A stretch of 9,714 nucleotides of DNA, taken from contig DATGKD010000074.1 in the NCBI GenBank assembly GCA_035294855.1, positions 1 to 9,714 on the forward strand. The letters are read 5' to 3'. The stretch's first letter is position 1, and every line of letters starts with the position of its first letter. Under the pieces are notes generated by a model. It was not told the origin of the DNA, searched no databases, and worked only from the letters and a program-made list of their open reading frames with translations. The position numbers were made by a program, and so were the translations under genes. Of the stretch, positions 1 through 6,446 are shown piece after piece. Source of the DNA: DATGKD01 sp035294855 (GTDB lineage Bacteria; Actinomycetota; Acidimicrobiia; Acidimicrobiales; UBA8190).

Positions 1-167
1 TGCGCTACGGGGGAAAGCTGCGCCACCTCAGCGTCGGTCAGGCGCACAACGGCAAATACGTTGTGATGCTGGTCCATGACCGCGACGTCCGGGTGCACTC
101 GGTGGAGGGCGAGTTCCTACGGGAGCTGCGGATCGACCCGGAGAAGATCTATCAAGGTCAGGGTTAG
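1..167 (+). CDS. IS481-like (DDE integrase-type) transposase, C-terminal fragment
   Basis: This is the last 54-55 codons of a gene cut by the left window edge, read from nt 3 to a TAG stop at 165-167. The visible peptide begins RYGGKLRHLSVGQAH and ends in EKIYQGQG. A basic GKLRHLSVG-type strand, a hydrophobic VVMLVHDRDVRV strand, then a GEFLRELRIDP-type segment is the pattern I know from the region after the rve catalytic core in actinobacterial IS481-type transposases. The catalytic DDE residues lie outside the window, so activity cannot be judged. The gene runs convergently to the tRNA-Leu gene, and the palindromic repeats right after its stop fit the end of a mobile element. The family assignment is from remembered similarity, and a related integrase-core family is possible. 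Confidence 0.7.
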   Translation, partial: RYGGKLRHLSVGQAHNGKYVVMLVHDRDVRVHSVEGEFLRELRIDPEKIYQGQG

Positions 168-171
168 GGTG

Positions 172-214
172 GTCCGCGATGTCTCGAGAGAGGCGTCCGG
201 GATGTCTCGCGAGA
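172..214. repeat. Two 20-bp direct repeats, each with a palindromic core
   Basis: Copy 1 (172-191) reads GTCCGCGATGTCTCGAGAGA and copy 2 (195-214) reads GTCCGGGATGTCTCGCGAGA. They differ at two positions and start 23 bp apart, about two helical turns. Each carries a palindrome: TCTCGAGA at 182-189 and TCTCGCGAGA at 205-214. The arrangement suits binding of a dimeric protein such as a transposase at an element end. A second reading is a hairpin terminator between the convergent transposase and tRNA genes, but there is no T-run after the stems. Confidence 0.65.
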
Positions 215-224
215 CCGCAAAACG

Positions 225-308
225 TGTCGGAGAGGGGACTTGAACCCCTACGCCCTTGCGGGCACTAGCCCCTCAAGCTAGCGCGTCTGCCTATTCCGCC
301 ACTCCGAC
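225..308 (-). tRNA. tRNA-Leu (anticodon GAG)
   Basis: On the - strand the sequence folds as a class II tRNA. The acceptor stem is GTCGGAG (308-302) pairing with CTCCGAC (232-226). The D-arm has a short GCG/CGC stem. The anticodon stem is CTAGC/GCTAG around loop TTGAGGG, with anticodon GAG at 274-272. The long variable arm has a GCCC/GGGC stem with a GCAA loop. The T-arm is AGGGG, TTCAAGT, CCCCT, and the discriminator base is A (225). The long variable arm plus GAG anticodon identifies a leucine tRNA reading CUC/CUU codons. CCA is not encoded (the next bases are CG), so it must be added after transcription. It lies 67 nt downstream of the solute-binding-protein gene on the same strand and has no clear promoter of its own, so read-through from the operon is possible. 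Confidence 0.95.
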
Positions 309-356
309 GCAGGACGGCTTCGCGTACGAACGCCCTCCGGGCAATCTACCGCCTGC

Positions 357-376
357 GGCCATCGGACCTGATGGCC
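357..376 (-). terminator. Candidate hairpin at the end of the solute-binding-protein gene
   Basis: On the - strand GGCCATC and GATGGCC form a perfect 7-bp stem around the 6-nt loop AGGTCC. The hairpin touches the last base of the TAG stop of the binding-protein gene. No U-tract follows, so it is not a classical intrinsic terminator. High-GC actinobacteria often have such U-less hairpins at gene ends, and it could equally be a 3'-end stabiliser. Confidence 0.35.
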
Positions 377-2142
377 TAGGTGGTGCCGGTGACAGCGGAG
401 CGTGGCGCGGCGGCGAGCCGCGCCCACACGCGCATGCTCCACATCGGCCCGAGGCCGCCCGGATCGTCGCTCACCGCGGAGAGCGATGCCGACCACACGA
501 GCACGGTGGGCTCGGCGAACAACGGCAGGGTCGGCATGGCTGTCCACAGCGCCTGGTCGATCTGCTGGTAGAGGCTCTGGTCGTGCGCGGCCGCCAGCTC
601 CTGTGCCGCCTGGGTGAAGAGCGCGTCGATGTGCGGGTCGTCGAAACCCGACCAGTCGCTGACGGTACCCACACCGGTCACGGCCGACGCGCTCGAGAAC
701 GCCCGCGCCACCGCCGTGGGATACGCACCGGCATGGACCGCCACCAGGGCGAGGTCGAAGGCGCCGGCGGGGAGCACCGCGCCGACCAGGTCGGCCGCCG
801 GCACCGGCACCGCCGTGACGTCAAACCCCGCACCGACCAGCTCGCCGACGATCAGAGGGCCGGAGGCGGCCGACCACGGGTCGTCGCTCGCCCACACGAC
901 GGTCAGGTCGACGGGCGAGCCGCGCAGCGTCCATGTCCCCCGGGCGTCGGCCACCAGTCCTCCCTGCTCGAGGAGTCGGGCCGCGGCCGGCAGGTCGAGC
1001 CGCTGGTATCCCTGCGCGTCGTCCGCGTACCACGCCTGGCCGTTGGAGAAGAGATGGTCGTTGTCCTCCCACACCGAGTGGTCCTCCGGTTGTCCGGCCA
1101 TCGTGGCGATGGCGGCGCGGTCGACGGCGTGGGCGACGCCCTGGCGGACCGCCACCGAGTCGAGCGGCGCGTGCCGCACGTTGAACTCGAGCTGGAGCAT
1201 GCGCGTGCCGAGTTGGGCCTGGGTCTGCAGCGACGCCGACGACGACACCTGGGCGAGGAAGGACGCGTCGAACGACGCGGGGTACGCCACCTGCACCTGC
1301 CCGCTACCGAGCGCCGAGGTGAGCGCGTCACTGCCCGGCGCGGCGCGCATCACCACCCGGTCCAGGCGCGCCGGGCTCGCCCACCAGTGGGGGTTGCGCA
1401 CGAGGACGATCTGCACCCCGGGTTGCCACGACTGCACGAGCCACGGCCCGGCGGAGACGAGTACGGCCGCGTCGAACCGGTCGAAACCGTGGTTCCATCC
1501 CACCGTGTCGGCGACGTGGGCGGGCACCATGTCGTCGAACAGCGACGCCCAGTCGGTGAACGGCAGCCGGAACACCACGGTGACGGTGCGCCCGTCGTTC
1601 GAGCCGGTGACCGACGTGATGTCGCGGTACCCGAGGGTCGACGCCACCGAGTCCGGCGTGCCGTCCACGTCGGTGGCCCCACCGCGCTGCGACTGCCAGG
1701 CGTAGACGAAGTCGTCCGCGGACAGTGGCACGCCGTCGGACCACGTCGCCCGCGGGTCGATCTGGTACACGACGGTCTGCGGGTTGACGCTCACCACTTC
1801 GGCGCTGTCGACCACGTTGGTGTCGAGCTGGGGTGTGGTGCCGGGGGCGACACGGAAGACTTGTGGCCACACCGCACTCGCAACCATGCGCGTGGCGTCC
1901 GTGGCGCCTGCCAGCGTGTGGTCGTTCAACGTGGTGGGCACGGTGTCGAGGGCGACGGTGGTGGTGCCCCCGTTCACCTGGACGAGCGGGGGCCGGTGCG
2001 CGACCCCCCGATGGGACGCGCCCGACGCAGTGGGCGAAGAGGGCGCGGCCCTCGCCACGCCGCTCAGGGCGAGGGTCACCACCGCGGCGACGACCACCCC
2101 CACGACGCGCCTGGCGCGAGGCAACGGGGCCCGGCGCGTCAC
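376..2142 (-). CDS. Secreted ABC-type solute-binding protein, family 5 (peptide-type), no lipobox
   Basis: A 588-residue extracytoplasmic binding protein of the SBP_bac_5 (oligopeptide/nickel) family. A basic start is followed by a hydrophobic segment (about residues 13-28) and an A-R-A cleavage motif at 30-32, so a Sec signal peptide is likely. The family signature is seen at about residues 126-149 (YQIDPRATWSDG, then SADDFVYAW), with VRNPHWW in the middle and LPLFAEPTVLVW near the C-terminus. Family members usually deliver peptides to a membrane permease and are anchored by a lipobox cysteine. This one contains no cysteine at all, and no permease or ATPase gene is adjacent. It starts with GTG behind a strong GGAGG, 49 nt after secG, so it is probably the last protein gene of the operon. 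The ligand is unknown. Non-transport roles are known for relatives such as mycobacterial LpqW, but a similar role here is only a guess. Confidence 0.88.
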   Translation of the reverse strand: MTRRAPLPRARRVVGVVVAAVVTLALSGVARAAPSSPTASGASHRGVAHRPPLVQVNGGTTTVALDTVPTTLNDHTLAGATDATRMVASAVWPQVFRVAPGTTPQLDTNVVDSAEVVSVNPQTVVYQIDPRATWSDGVPLSADDFVYAWQSQRGGATDVDGTPDSVASTLGYRDITSVTGSNDGRTVTVVFRLPFTDWASLFDDMVPAHVADTVGWNHGFDRFDAAVLVSAGPWLVQSWQPGVQIVLVRNPHWWASPARLDRVVMRAAPGSDALTSALGSGQVQVAYPASFDASFLAQVSSSASLQTQAQLGTRMLQLEFNVRHAPLDSVAVRQGVAHAVDRAAIATMAGQPEDHSVWEDNDHLFSNGQAWYADDAQGYQRLDLPAAARLLEQGGLVADARGTWTLRGSPVDLTVVWASDDPWSAASGPLIVGELVGAGFDVTAVPVPAADLVGAVLPAGAFDLALVAVHAGAYPTAVARAFSSASAVTGVGTVSDWSGFDDPHIDALFTQAAQELAAAHDQSLYQQIDQALWTAMPTLPLFAEPTVLVWSASLSAVSDDPGGLGPMWSMRVWARLAAAPRSAVTGTT

Positions 2143-2152
2143 GAGGATTCCT

Positions 2153-2186
2153 CCGCCGGGCGCCGGGGCGTGCCGCCGGGCGCCCC
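2153..2186. repeat. 12-bp direct repeat and hairpin between secG and the binding-protein gene
   Basis: CCGCCGGGCGCC occurs at 2153-2164 and again, identically, at 2173-2184, with starts 20 bp apart. The interval also holds GGGGCG (2165-2170) and CGCCCC (2181-2186), which can form a 6-bp stem with a 10-nt loop in the - strand transcript. The second repeat copy spans the loop and stem. This may be a transcript-processing or attenuation hairpin that sets the secG to binding-protein ratio, or only a product of very high GC content. Confidence 0.4.
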
Positions 2187-2191
2187 TGCGT

Positions 2192-2422
2192 TCACGAAAC
2201 CCGCAGCGACAGGATCACCGTCGTAAAGGCGAAGATGATCGCCACGGTGATGGTGATGCGGTCGAGGTTCTTCTCGACCACCGTCGACCCTGCGGCGGCC
2301 TGGCCCACGGAGCCGCCGAACATGTCGGACAACCCCCCACCCTTGCCCGAGTGCATGAGGATGAGGAACACGAGCGCCAGCGACACCATGATGTGGAGGA
2401 TCACGATCAGGATCGTCAGCAC
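2192..2422 (-). CDS. secG: SecG, protein-export translocon subunit
   Basis: A 76-residue membrane protein of the SecG/Sec61-beta-like bacterial family, which sits beside SecY-SecE and assists SecA-driven export of preproteins. Two transmembrane helices are visible at about residues 2-22 and 53-72. The cytoplasmic loop between them carries the conserved HSGKGGGLSDMFGG stretch (residues 25-38), the best recognition mark of the family. Length is normal. The start is GTG, preceded by AGGAG with 6-nt spacing. It follows tpiA by 51 nt, the arrangement found in many actinobacteria (gap-pgk-tpiA-secG). Its Shine-Dalgarno lies inside a small inverted repeat (2429-2439). Confidence 0.96.
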   Translation of the reverse strand: MLTILIVILHIMVSLALVFLILMHSGKGGGLSDMFGGSVGQAAAGSTVVEKNLDRITITVAIIFAFTTVILSLRVS

Positions 2423-2428
2423 GGCGCG

Positions 2429-2439
2429 CTCCTCAGGAG
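2429..2439 (-). promoter_or_regulatory. secG ribosome-binding site inside an inverted repeat
   Basis: The - strand leader of secG reads CTCCTGAGGAG, an 11-nt perfect inverted repeat around one central base. AGGAG is the Shine-Dalgarno, ending 6 nt before the GTG start. If it folds (about 4 bp with a 3-nt loop), the upstream CTCC arm would mask the site. The stem is short, so strong control is unlikely. Confidence 0.4.
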
Positions 2440-2473
2440 TCCCGGACCGTGCAACGCTAGCAAAGAGCCGCCG

Positions 2474-3295
2474 TCAGCGGCCCGCGGGCACCGCGGACGC
2501 CGCCCCCTGCACGATCGCCGCGAACGACGCCGCTTCGAGGCTGGCCCCGCCCACGAGGGCGCCGTCGACGTCCGGCTCGGCCATCAGCTCGGCGGCGTTG
2601 TCGGGGCGCACCGAGCCGCCGTACTGGATGCGCAACGCCCCGGCGGCTTCTGCTCCCGCGAAGCCGGCCACCACCGACCGGATGGACGCGCACGCGTCCT
2701 GAGCGTCCTGGGGGGTGGCGGTGTTGCCCGTCCCGATGGCCCAGATCGGCTCGTAGGCGACCACCAACCCGGCCACCTGCTCGGGCGTGAGGCCGCCGAG
2801 GGCGGCCACGGTCTGCACGCGCACGCGGTCCTCGGTCTCGCCGGCGGCGCGCTCCTCCTCGGTCTCGCCGACGCACACGATGGGCGTCATGCCGTTGCGC
2901 AAGACCCCGCGCACTGTTGCCGCGACCTGCTCGTCGGTCTGCCCGAAGATCTGCCGGCGTTCGGAGTGGCCGACGATGACCAGTGACACCCCCAGGCGCG
3001 CCAACATCGGCGGGGCCACCTCACCGGTGTAGGCGCCATGGTCCTCGCTGTAGCAGTGCTGCGCGCCGAGGATCACGGGGATGGCGCGATCCTCGAGCAC
3101 CGTCTGGACCGACCGCAGGTCGGTGAACGGCGGATGCACCGACACGTCGACCGACGCCACGTCCGCAGCGCTCAAGCGCAAGCCGAGGTCCTGCACGGTT
3201 CGGATGGCCTGCAGGTGATCGAGGTTCATCTTCCAGTTGCCGCTCACGAGCGGCCGGCGCCGCGTGGAGGCTCGTCCCGACGCCACGTCACGCAC
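2474..3295 (-). CDS. tpiA: Triosephosphate isomerase
   Basis: Cytosolic TIM-barrel enzyme that interconverts dihydroxyacetone phosphate and glyceraldehyde 3-phosphate. In the 273-residue reading, the substrate-binding Asn20 and Lys22 lie in SGNWKMN, the catalytic His110 in IVGHSERR, and the catalytic base Glu182 in AYEPIWAIGTG. The phosphate-binding loops YGGSVRPDN (225-233) and GALVGGASL (245-253) are present, so the enzyme should be active. The GTG start used here gives about 13 residues more than usual before the first beta strand and overlaps the pgk stop by 8 nt. A GTG three codons later (3286) is also possible. No good Shine-Dalgarno precedes either, which fits translational coupling to pgk. 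Confidence 0.96.
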   Translation of the reverse strand: MRDVASGRASTRRRPLVSGNWKMNLDHLQAIRTVQDLGLRLSAADVASVDVSVHPPFTDLRSVQTVLEDRAIPVILGAQHCYSEDHGAYTGEVAPPMLARLGVSLVIVGHSERRQIFGQTDEQVAATVRGVLRNGMTPIVCVGETEEERAAGETEDRVRVQTVAALGGLTPEQVAGLVVAYEPIWAIGTGNTATPQDAQDACASIRSVVAGFAGAEAAGALRIQYGGSVRPDNAAELMAEPDVDGALVGGASLEAASFAAIVQGAASAVPAGR

Positions 3296-4484
3296 CCCGC
3301 GGCGCGTTGGGCGCCTGCCGCAACGCCTCGAGCCCCGGCAGGTCGCCGTGCTCGATCAGCTCCAGGGTGGCCCCGCCTCCCGTGGACACGAAACCCACCC
3401 GGTCGGCCAGACCGAGCCGATCGAGGACATGGACGGAGTCCCCGCCGCCCACCACGCTGAACGCCGGCGCGTCCACGACGGCGCGCGCCACCGCCTCGGT
3501 TCCCGCCGCGAAACGGTCGTCCTCGGCCACGCCCATGGGGCCGTTCCACAGGATCGTGCGCGCCTCGGCCAGGACGGCGCCGAAGCCCCGGGCGGTCGCC
3601 GGGCCGATGTCGACCCCGCGCCACCCCTCCGGCACATCCAGCCCGACGGCGCGCACCTCGCCGGTCCCACCCGCCCCGTCGGCCAGGTCCCCGTCGGGCG
3701 AGAGCACCGTGATGTCGGTGGGCAGCACCACGCGGTCGCCGGCCTCGCCGAGCAGGCGCCGGCAGTCGTCGACGTGGTCGCCGTCGAGGAGCGACGCCCC
3801 CACGCTGTGGCCTCGCGCCGCCAAGAAGGTGAACGCCATGCCGCCCCCCACCAGGATGCGGTCCACGCGGCGGAGCAACGACCGCAGCAGCCCGAGCTTG
3901 TCGGCGACCTTCGCCCCACCGACGATGGCCACGAACGGGCGAGCGGCGCCGGTCAGCAAGCCGCCCAGGACCTCGACCTCTCGCACGAGCAGGCGCCCGG
4001 CCGCCGAGGGCAACAGCTGCGGCGGCCCGACGATCGAGCCGTGCGCGCGGTGGGAGGCGCCAAAGGCGTCGTTGACGTAGCCGTCGAAGTCGTCGACCAG
4101 GCGCTTCACGAAATCGGGGTCGTTGCTCTCCTCGCCCGGGTCGAAGCGGAGGTTGTCGAGGAGCTCGACGCCGTCGGCGAGCTCGGCCAGCCGGGCCCGC
4201 ACTGGCGCCACGTCGTAGGCGGGGTCGGGACGTCCTTTCGGCCGGCCGAGGTGCGTGCAGGCCGTCACCGACGCTCCCCGGCCACCCAGCCACTCCAAGG
4301 TGGGCAGCGCGGCGCGGATGCGATGGTCGTCCGCCACCTGCACGGGCTGGCCTGTCCGGCCCGGAGAAGTGAGCGGCACGTTGAAGTCGACCCGCACGAG
4401 GACGCGCCGGCCGTCCAGTTCGGGCAGGTCCTCCAGCACCGGCAGCCCGGCGAGCGGGTCGCCGGGGGCGTGTCCGTCGGTCAA
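3288..4484 (-). CDS. pgk: Phosphoglycerate kinase
   Basis: Transfers the acyl phosphate of 1,3-bisphosphoglycerate to ADP, the first ATP-yielding step of glycolysis, and runs in reverse for gluconeogenesis. All family marks are in order: RVLVRVDFNVPL (27-38), THLGRPKG (77-84), the NLRFDPGEE loop (111-119), NDAFGASHRAH (138-148), GGAKVADKL (189-197), VGGGMAFTF (212-220), LWNGPMGV (312-319) and the C-terminal nucleotide loop STGGGATLE (367-375). Length (398) is normal. The start given here is a TTG 25 nt after the gap stop. A GTG at 4439 would give a product 15 residues shorter that begins right before the conserved LEDL...RVLVRVDFN block, so the exact start is open. It lies between gap and tpiA as in most actinobacteria. 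Confidence 0.96.
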   Translation of the reverse strand: MTDGHAPGDPLAGLPVLEDLPELDGRRVLVRVDFNVPLTSPGRTGQPVQVADDHRIRAALPTLEWLGGRGASVTACTHLGRPKGRPDPAYDVAPVRARLAELADGVELLDNLRFDPGEESNDPDFVKRLVDDFDGYVNDAFGASHRAHGSIVGPPQLLPSAAGRLLVREVEVLGGLLTGAARPFVAIVGGAKVADKLGLLRSLLRRVDRILVGGGMAFTFLAARGHSVGASLLDGDHVDDCRRLLGEAGDRVVLPTDITVLSPDGDLADGAGGTGEVRAVGLDVPEGWRGVDIGPATARGFGAVLAEARTILWNGPMGVAEDDRFAAGTEAVARAVVDAPAFSVVGGGDSVHVLDRLGLADRVGFVSTGGGATLELIEHGDLPGLEALRQAPNAPRGA

Positions 4485-4509
4485 CGGCGTGTCCCGGGCG
4501 GCACCATGG

Positions 4510-5541
4510 TCACGAGGGCTCGCCGTCCGAGCCGACCAGCACCACCAGGTCGACGAGCCGGTTGGCGTAGCCCCACTCGTTGTCGTACCAGCCCATGACC
4601 TTGACGAGCGTGGCGTCGTCGCCGACGGCCACCGCCATGGTGAGGCCGGCGTCGAAGGTGCACGACGCCGCGCTGCCGACGATGTCGGACGACACGATGG
4701 GATCCTCGGTGTAGTCGAGCACCCGGGCCAGGCGGCCTTGCGCCGCCGCGTCGCGAAACGCCTCGTTGACCTCGGCCACCGTCACGGCGCGAGGCACGAG
4801 GGCGGTGAAGTCGGTGATCGAGCCGTCCGATACCGGCACGCGCAGCGCGGTGCCGTCCAGGCGACCCTTCATGGACTCGAGGACCAGGCCGGTGGCGCGG
4901 GCCGCCCCGGTGGACGCCGGGACCACGTTCTGTGCGGCCGCCCGGGCCCGGCGCAGGTCGCGATGCGGGAGGTCCAGGAGGTTCTGGTCGTTGGTGTAGG
5001 CGTGCACCGTGGTCATGAGGCCGCTCGACAACCCGAAGGCGTCGTCGATGACCTTGACCAACGGCACGAAGCAGTTGGTGGTGCACGAGGCGTTCGACAC
5101 CACCCGGTGGCTCCCGGGGTCGAAGGTGTCGTCGTTGACGCCCACCACGAACGTGGCGTCGGCGTCGGAGGCCGGGGCCGAGATCACCACGCGGTCGGCT
5201 CCCGCGTCGAGGTGGGCGGCGGCGTCGGAGCGTGCGGTGAAGCGGCCGGTGGACTCCACCACCACCTGCACCCCGAGCTCTTCCCACGGCAGCGCCTTGG
5301 GCTCGCGCTCGGACAGGACCCGGATGCGGCGGTCGCCGATCACGATGTGGTCCCCGTCCACGAACACCGGGGCGTCGAAGCGCCCGTAGGTGGTGTCGTA
5401 GCGCAGCAGGTGGGCGTTGGTGGCCGCGTCGGTGACGTCGTTCAGCGCCACGATCTCGACCGGGGCTCCCTGGGCGCGTGCCGCCCGCAGGAAGTTCCTG
5501 CCGATGCGCCCGAACCCGTTGATACCGACCCGTATGGCCAC
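4510..5541 (-). CDS. gap: Glyceraldehyde-3-phosphate dehydrogenase (NAD-type)
   Basis: Catalyses phosphorylating oxidation of glyceraldehyde 3-phosphate to 1,3-bisphosphoglycerate, feeding pgk next door. The N-terminal Rossmann fold starts at once with RVGINGFGRIGRN (4-16). The ALND motif (Asp35) after the second strand is typical of NAD rather than NADP preference. The catalytic Cys153 is in SNASCTTNC and the partner His180 in TTVHAYTNDQ. ASTGAARA (209-216), LRVPVSDGS (233-241) and the C-terminal WYDNEWGYANR (318-328) complete the family pattern. Length is 343. The GTG start at 5541 was chosen because it lies directly before the Rossmann strand and has GGAAGGGA upstream; the open frame continues further upstream, but only as sequence opposite yvcK. 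It follows yvcK by just 23 nt, where actinobacteria usually carry whiA. Confidence 0.97.
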   Translation of the reverse strand: MAIRVGINGFGRIGRNFLRAARAQGAPVEIVALNDVTDAATNAHLLRYDTTYGRFDAPVFVDGDHIVIGDRRIRVLSEREPKALPWEELGVQVVVESTGRFTARSDAAAHLDAGADRVVISAPASDADATFVVGVNDDTFDPGSHRVVSNASCTTNCFVPLVKVIDDAFGLSSGLMTTVHAYTNDQNLLDLPHRDLRRARAAAQNVVPASTGAARATGLVLESMKGRLDGTALRVPVSDGSITDFTALVPRAVTVAEVNEAFRDAAAQGRLARVLDYTEDPIVSSDIVGSAASCTFDAGLTMAVAVGDDATLVKVMGWYDNEWGYANRLVDLVVLVGSDGEPS

Positions 5542-5564
5542 GTCGTTCCCTTCCGATCCTCTCC

Positions 5565-6446
5565 CTATCCGACCAGACCTTCGAGGGCGGTCGCCAGTCT
5601 CTCCGGGTCGTGGGCCAGCCCGTTGGACCGGGCGAGGGGCGCCTCGACCACCGCCACTCCGCCCGCGGTCCCCGCCACCGTCCCGAGCGGCATGGCGCGG
5701 GGGTCGGCCAGCACCACGTCCACGACCACGCCGTGGGCAGCCAGGGCGGTGACGTGCGCGGCCACGTCGTAGCCCTCGGTCTCGCTCGCCTGCGGCCGGA
5801 GGTTGGCCACGTACACCCGCCGTCCCGGGGACCGGCGGATGGCCTCGGCGATGGCGGGGACGGCGGCGGCCGCCAGCACGCTCGTGAACAGCGACCCCGG
5901 CCCCACCACCACCTGGTCGGCCCGGGCGAGCGCCTCCAGGGCGGCGTCCGGCGCCGGCGGGTCGGCGGGCACGAGGGACACCCGACGGATCCGCACCGCC
6001 TGCATCACCGCCGTCTGGCCCTCGACCTCGCCCGCTTCGGCGTCGGCCTTGAGCACCACCGGCTCGGTGGTGGCCGGGACGACCCGGCCCACGGCACCGA
6101 GCAGGCGCCCGGCCTCGTCGAGGGCGTGCTGGAGGTCCCCGGCGGTGGCGGTGAGCCCCGCCAGCACGAGGTTGCCGAGCGCGTGCCCGGCCACCTCGTC
6201 GGCGTCGAAGCGGTGCTCGAACGCCTCGGCGAAGAGCGACCCGTCCTCGGCCAGGGCGACGAGGCACTTGCGGAGGTCCCCCGGCGGCGCGATCCCGAGC
6301 TGGCGGCGCAGCCGACCCGACGACCCACCGTCGTCGGCGACCGACACCACCGCGGTGAGCTCCCCGGCGTACCGGCGAGCGGCGCGCAAGGTGACCGCCT
6401 GGCCGTGGCCCCCGCCCACGGCCACCACCCGGGGAGCCCTCGTCAC
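5565..6446 (-). CDS. yvcK: YvcK/CofD-like gluconeogenesis and envelope regulator
   Basis: A 293-residue protein of the YvcK family (CuvA in mycobacteria), cytosolic proteins with a CofD-like Rossmann fold that bind UDP-sugars. They are needed for normal cell shape and growth on gluconeogenic carbon sources. Visible marks are the phosphate loop VGGGHGQA (10-17), in the actinobacterial GGGHG form, then DDGGSSGRLR (38-47), PPGDLRKCL (54-62), GHALGNL (87-93), GPGSLFTSVLA (182-192) and NLRPQASETEGY (215-226). It is slightly shorter than usual (about 310-330). The GTG start overlaps the rapZ stop as GTGA, so the two are probably translationally coupled. The rapZ-yvcK pair is conserved widely in Gram-positive bacteria, usually followed by whiA, which is missing here. 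Confidence 0.93.
   Translation of the reverse strand: MTRAPRVVAVGGGHGQAVTLRAARRYAGELTAVVSVADDGGSSGRLRRQLGIAPPGDLRKCLVALAEDGSLFAEAFEHRFDADEVAGHALGNLVLAGLTATAGDLQHALDEAGRLLGAVGRVVPATTEPVVLKADAEAGEVEGQTAVMQAVRIRRVSLVPADPPAPDAALEALARADQVVVGPGSLFTSVLAAAAVPAIAEAIRRSPGRRVYVANLRPQASETEGYDVAAHVTALAAHGVVVDVVLADPRAMPLGTVAGTAGGVAVVEAPLARSNGLAHDPERLATALEGLVG

Larger units (their letters stand above)
1..214 (+). mobile_element. Right end of an IS481-like insertion element (partial)
   Basis: The transposase 3' end (1-167) and the paired palindromic repeats after it (172-214) together look like the right part of an insertion element whose left part is outside the window. The outer boundary is inferred: the repeats stop at about 214, only 10 nt from the 3' end of tRNA-Leu. 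No target-site duplication or terminal inverted repeat can be tested without the other end. Confidence 0.5.

Noticed and set aside
320..341. Small inverted repeats TTCG...CGAA and GCCC...GGGC before the tRNA
   Set aside because: Stems are only 4 bp and are expected by chance at this GC content.
309..375. A separate promoter for tRNA-Leu
   Set aside because: TAGATT and TTGCCC-like pieces exist on the - strand but not at proper spacing with a partner box.
256..2226. A 656-codon open frame on the + strand opposite the binding-protein gene
   Set aside because: It runs through the tRNA gene, is extremely rich in Arg, His, Gly and Val with no domain pattern, and mirrors a clear - strand protein. 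It is a high-GC antisense shadow, as are similar long + strand frames at 3237-4598 and 4255-5772.
5542..6267. Upstream in-frame extension of gap to 585 codons
   Set aside because: The extra 242 residues are Arg/Gly/Ala-rich low-complexity sequence opposite yvcK codons. The Rossmann start and a good ribosome-binding site place the true start at 5541.
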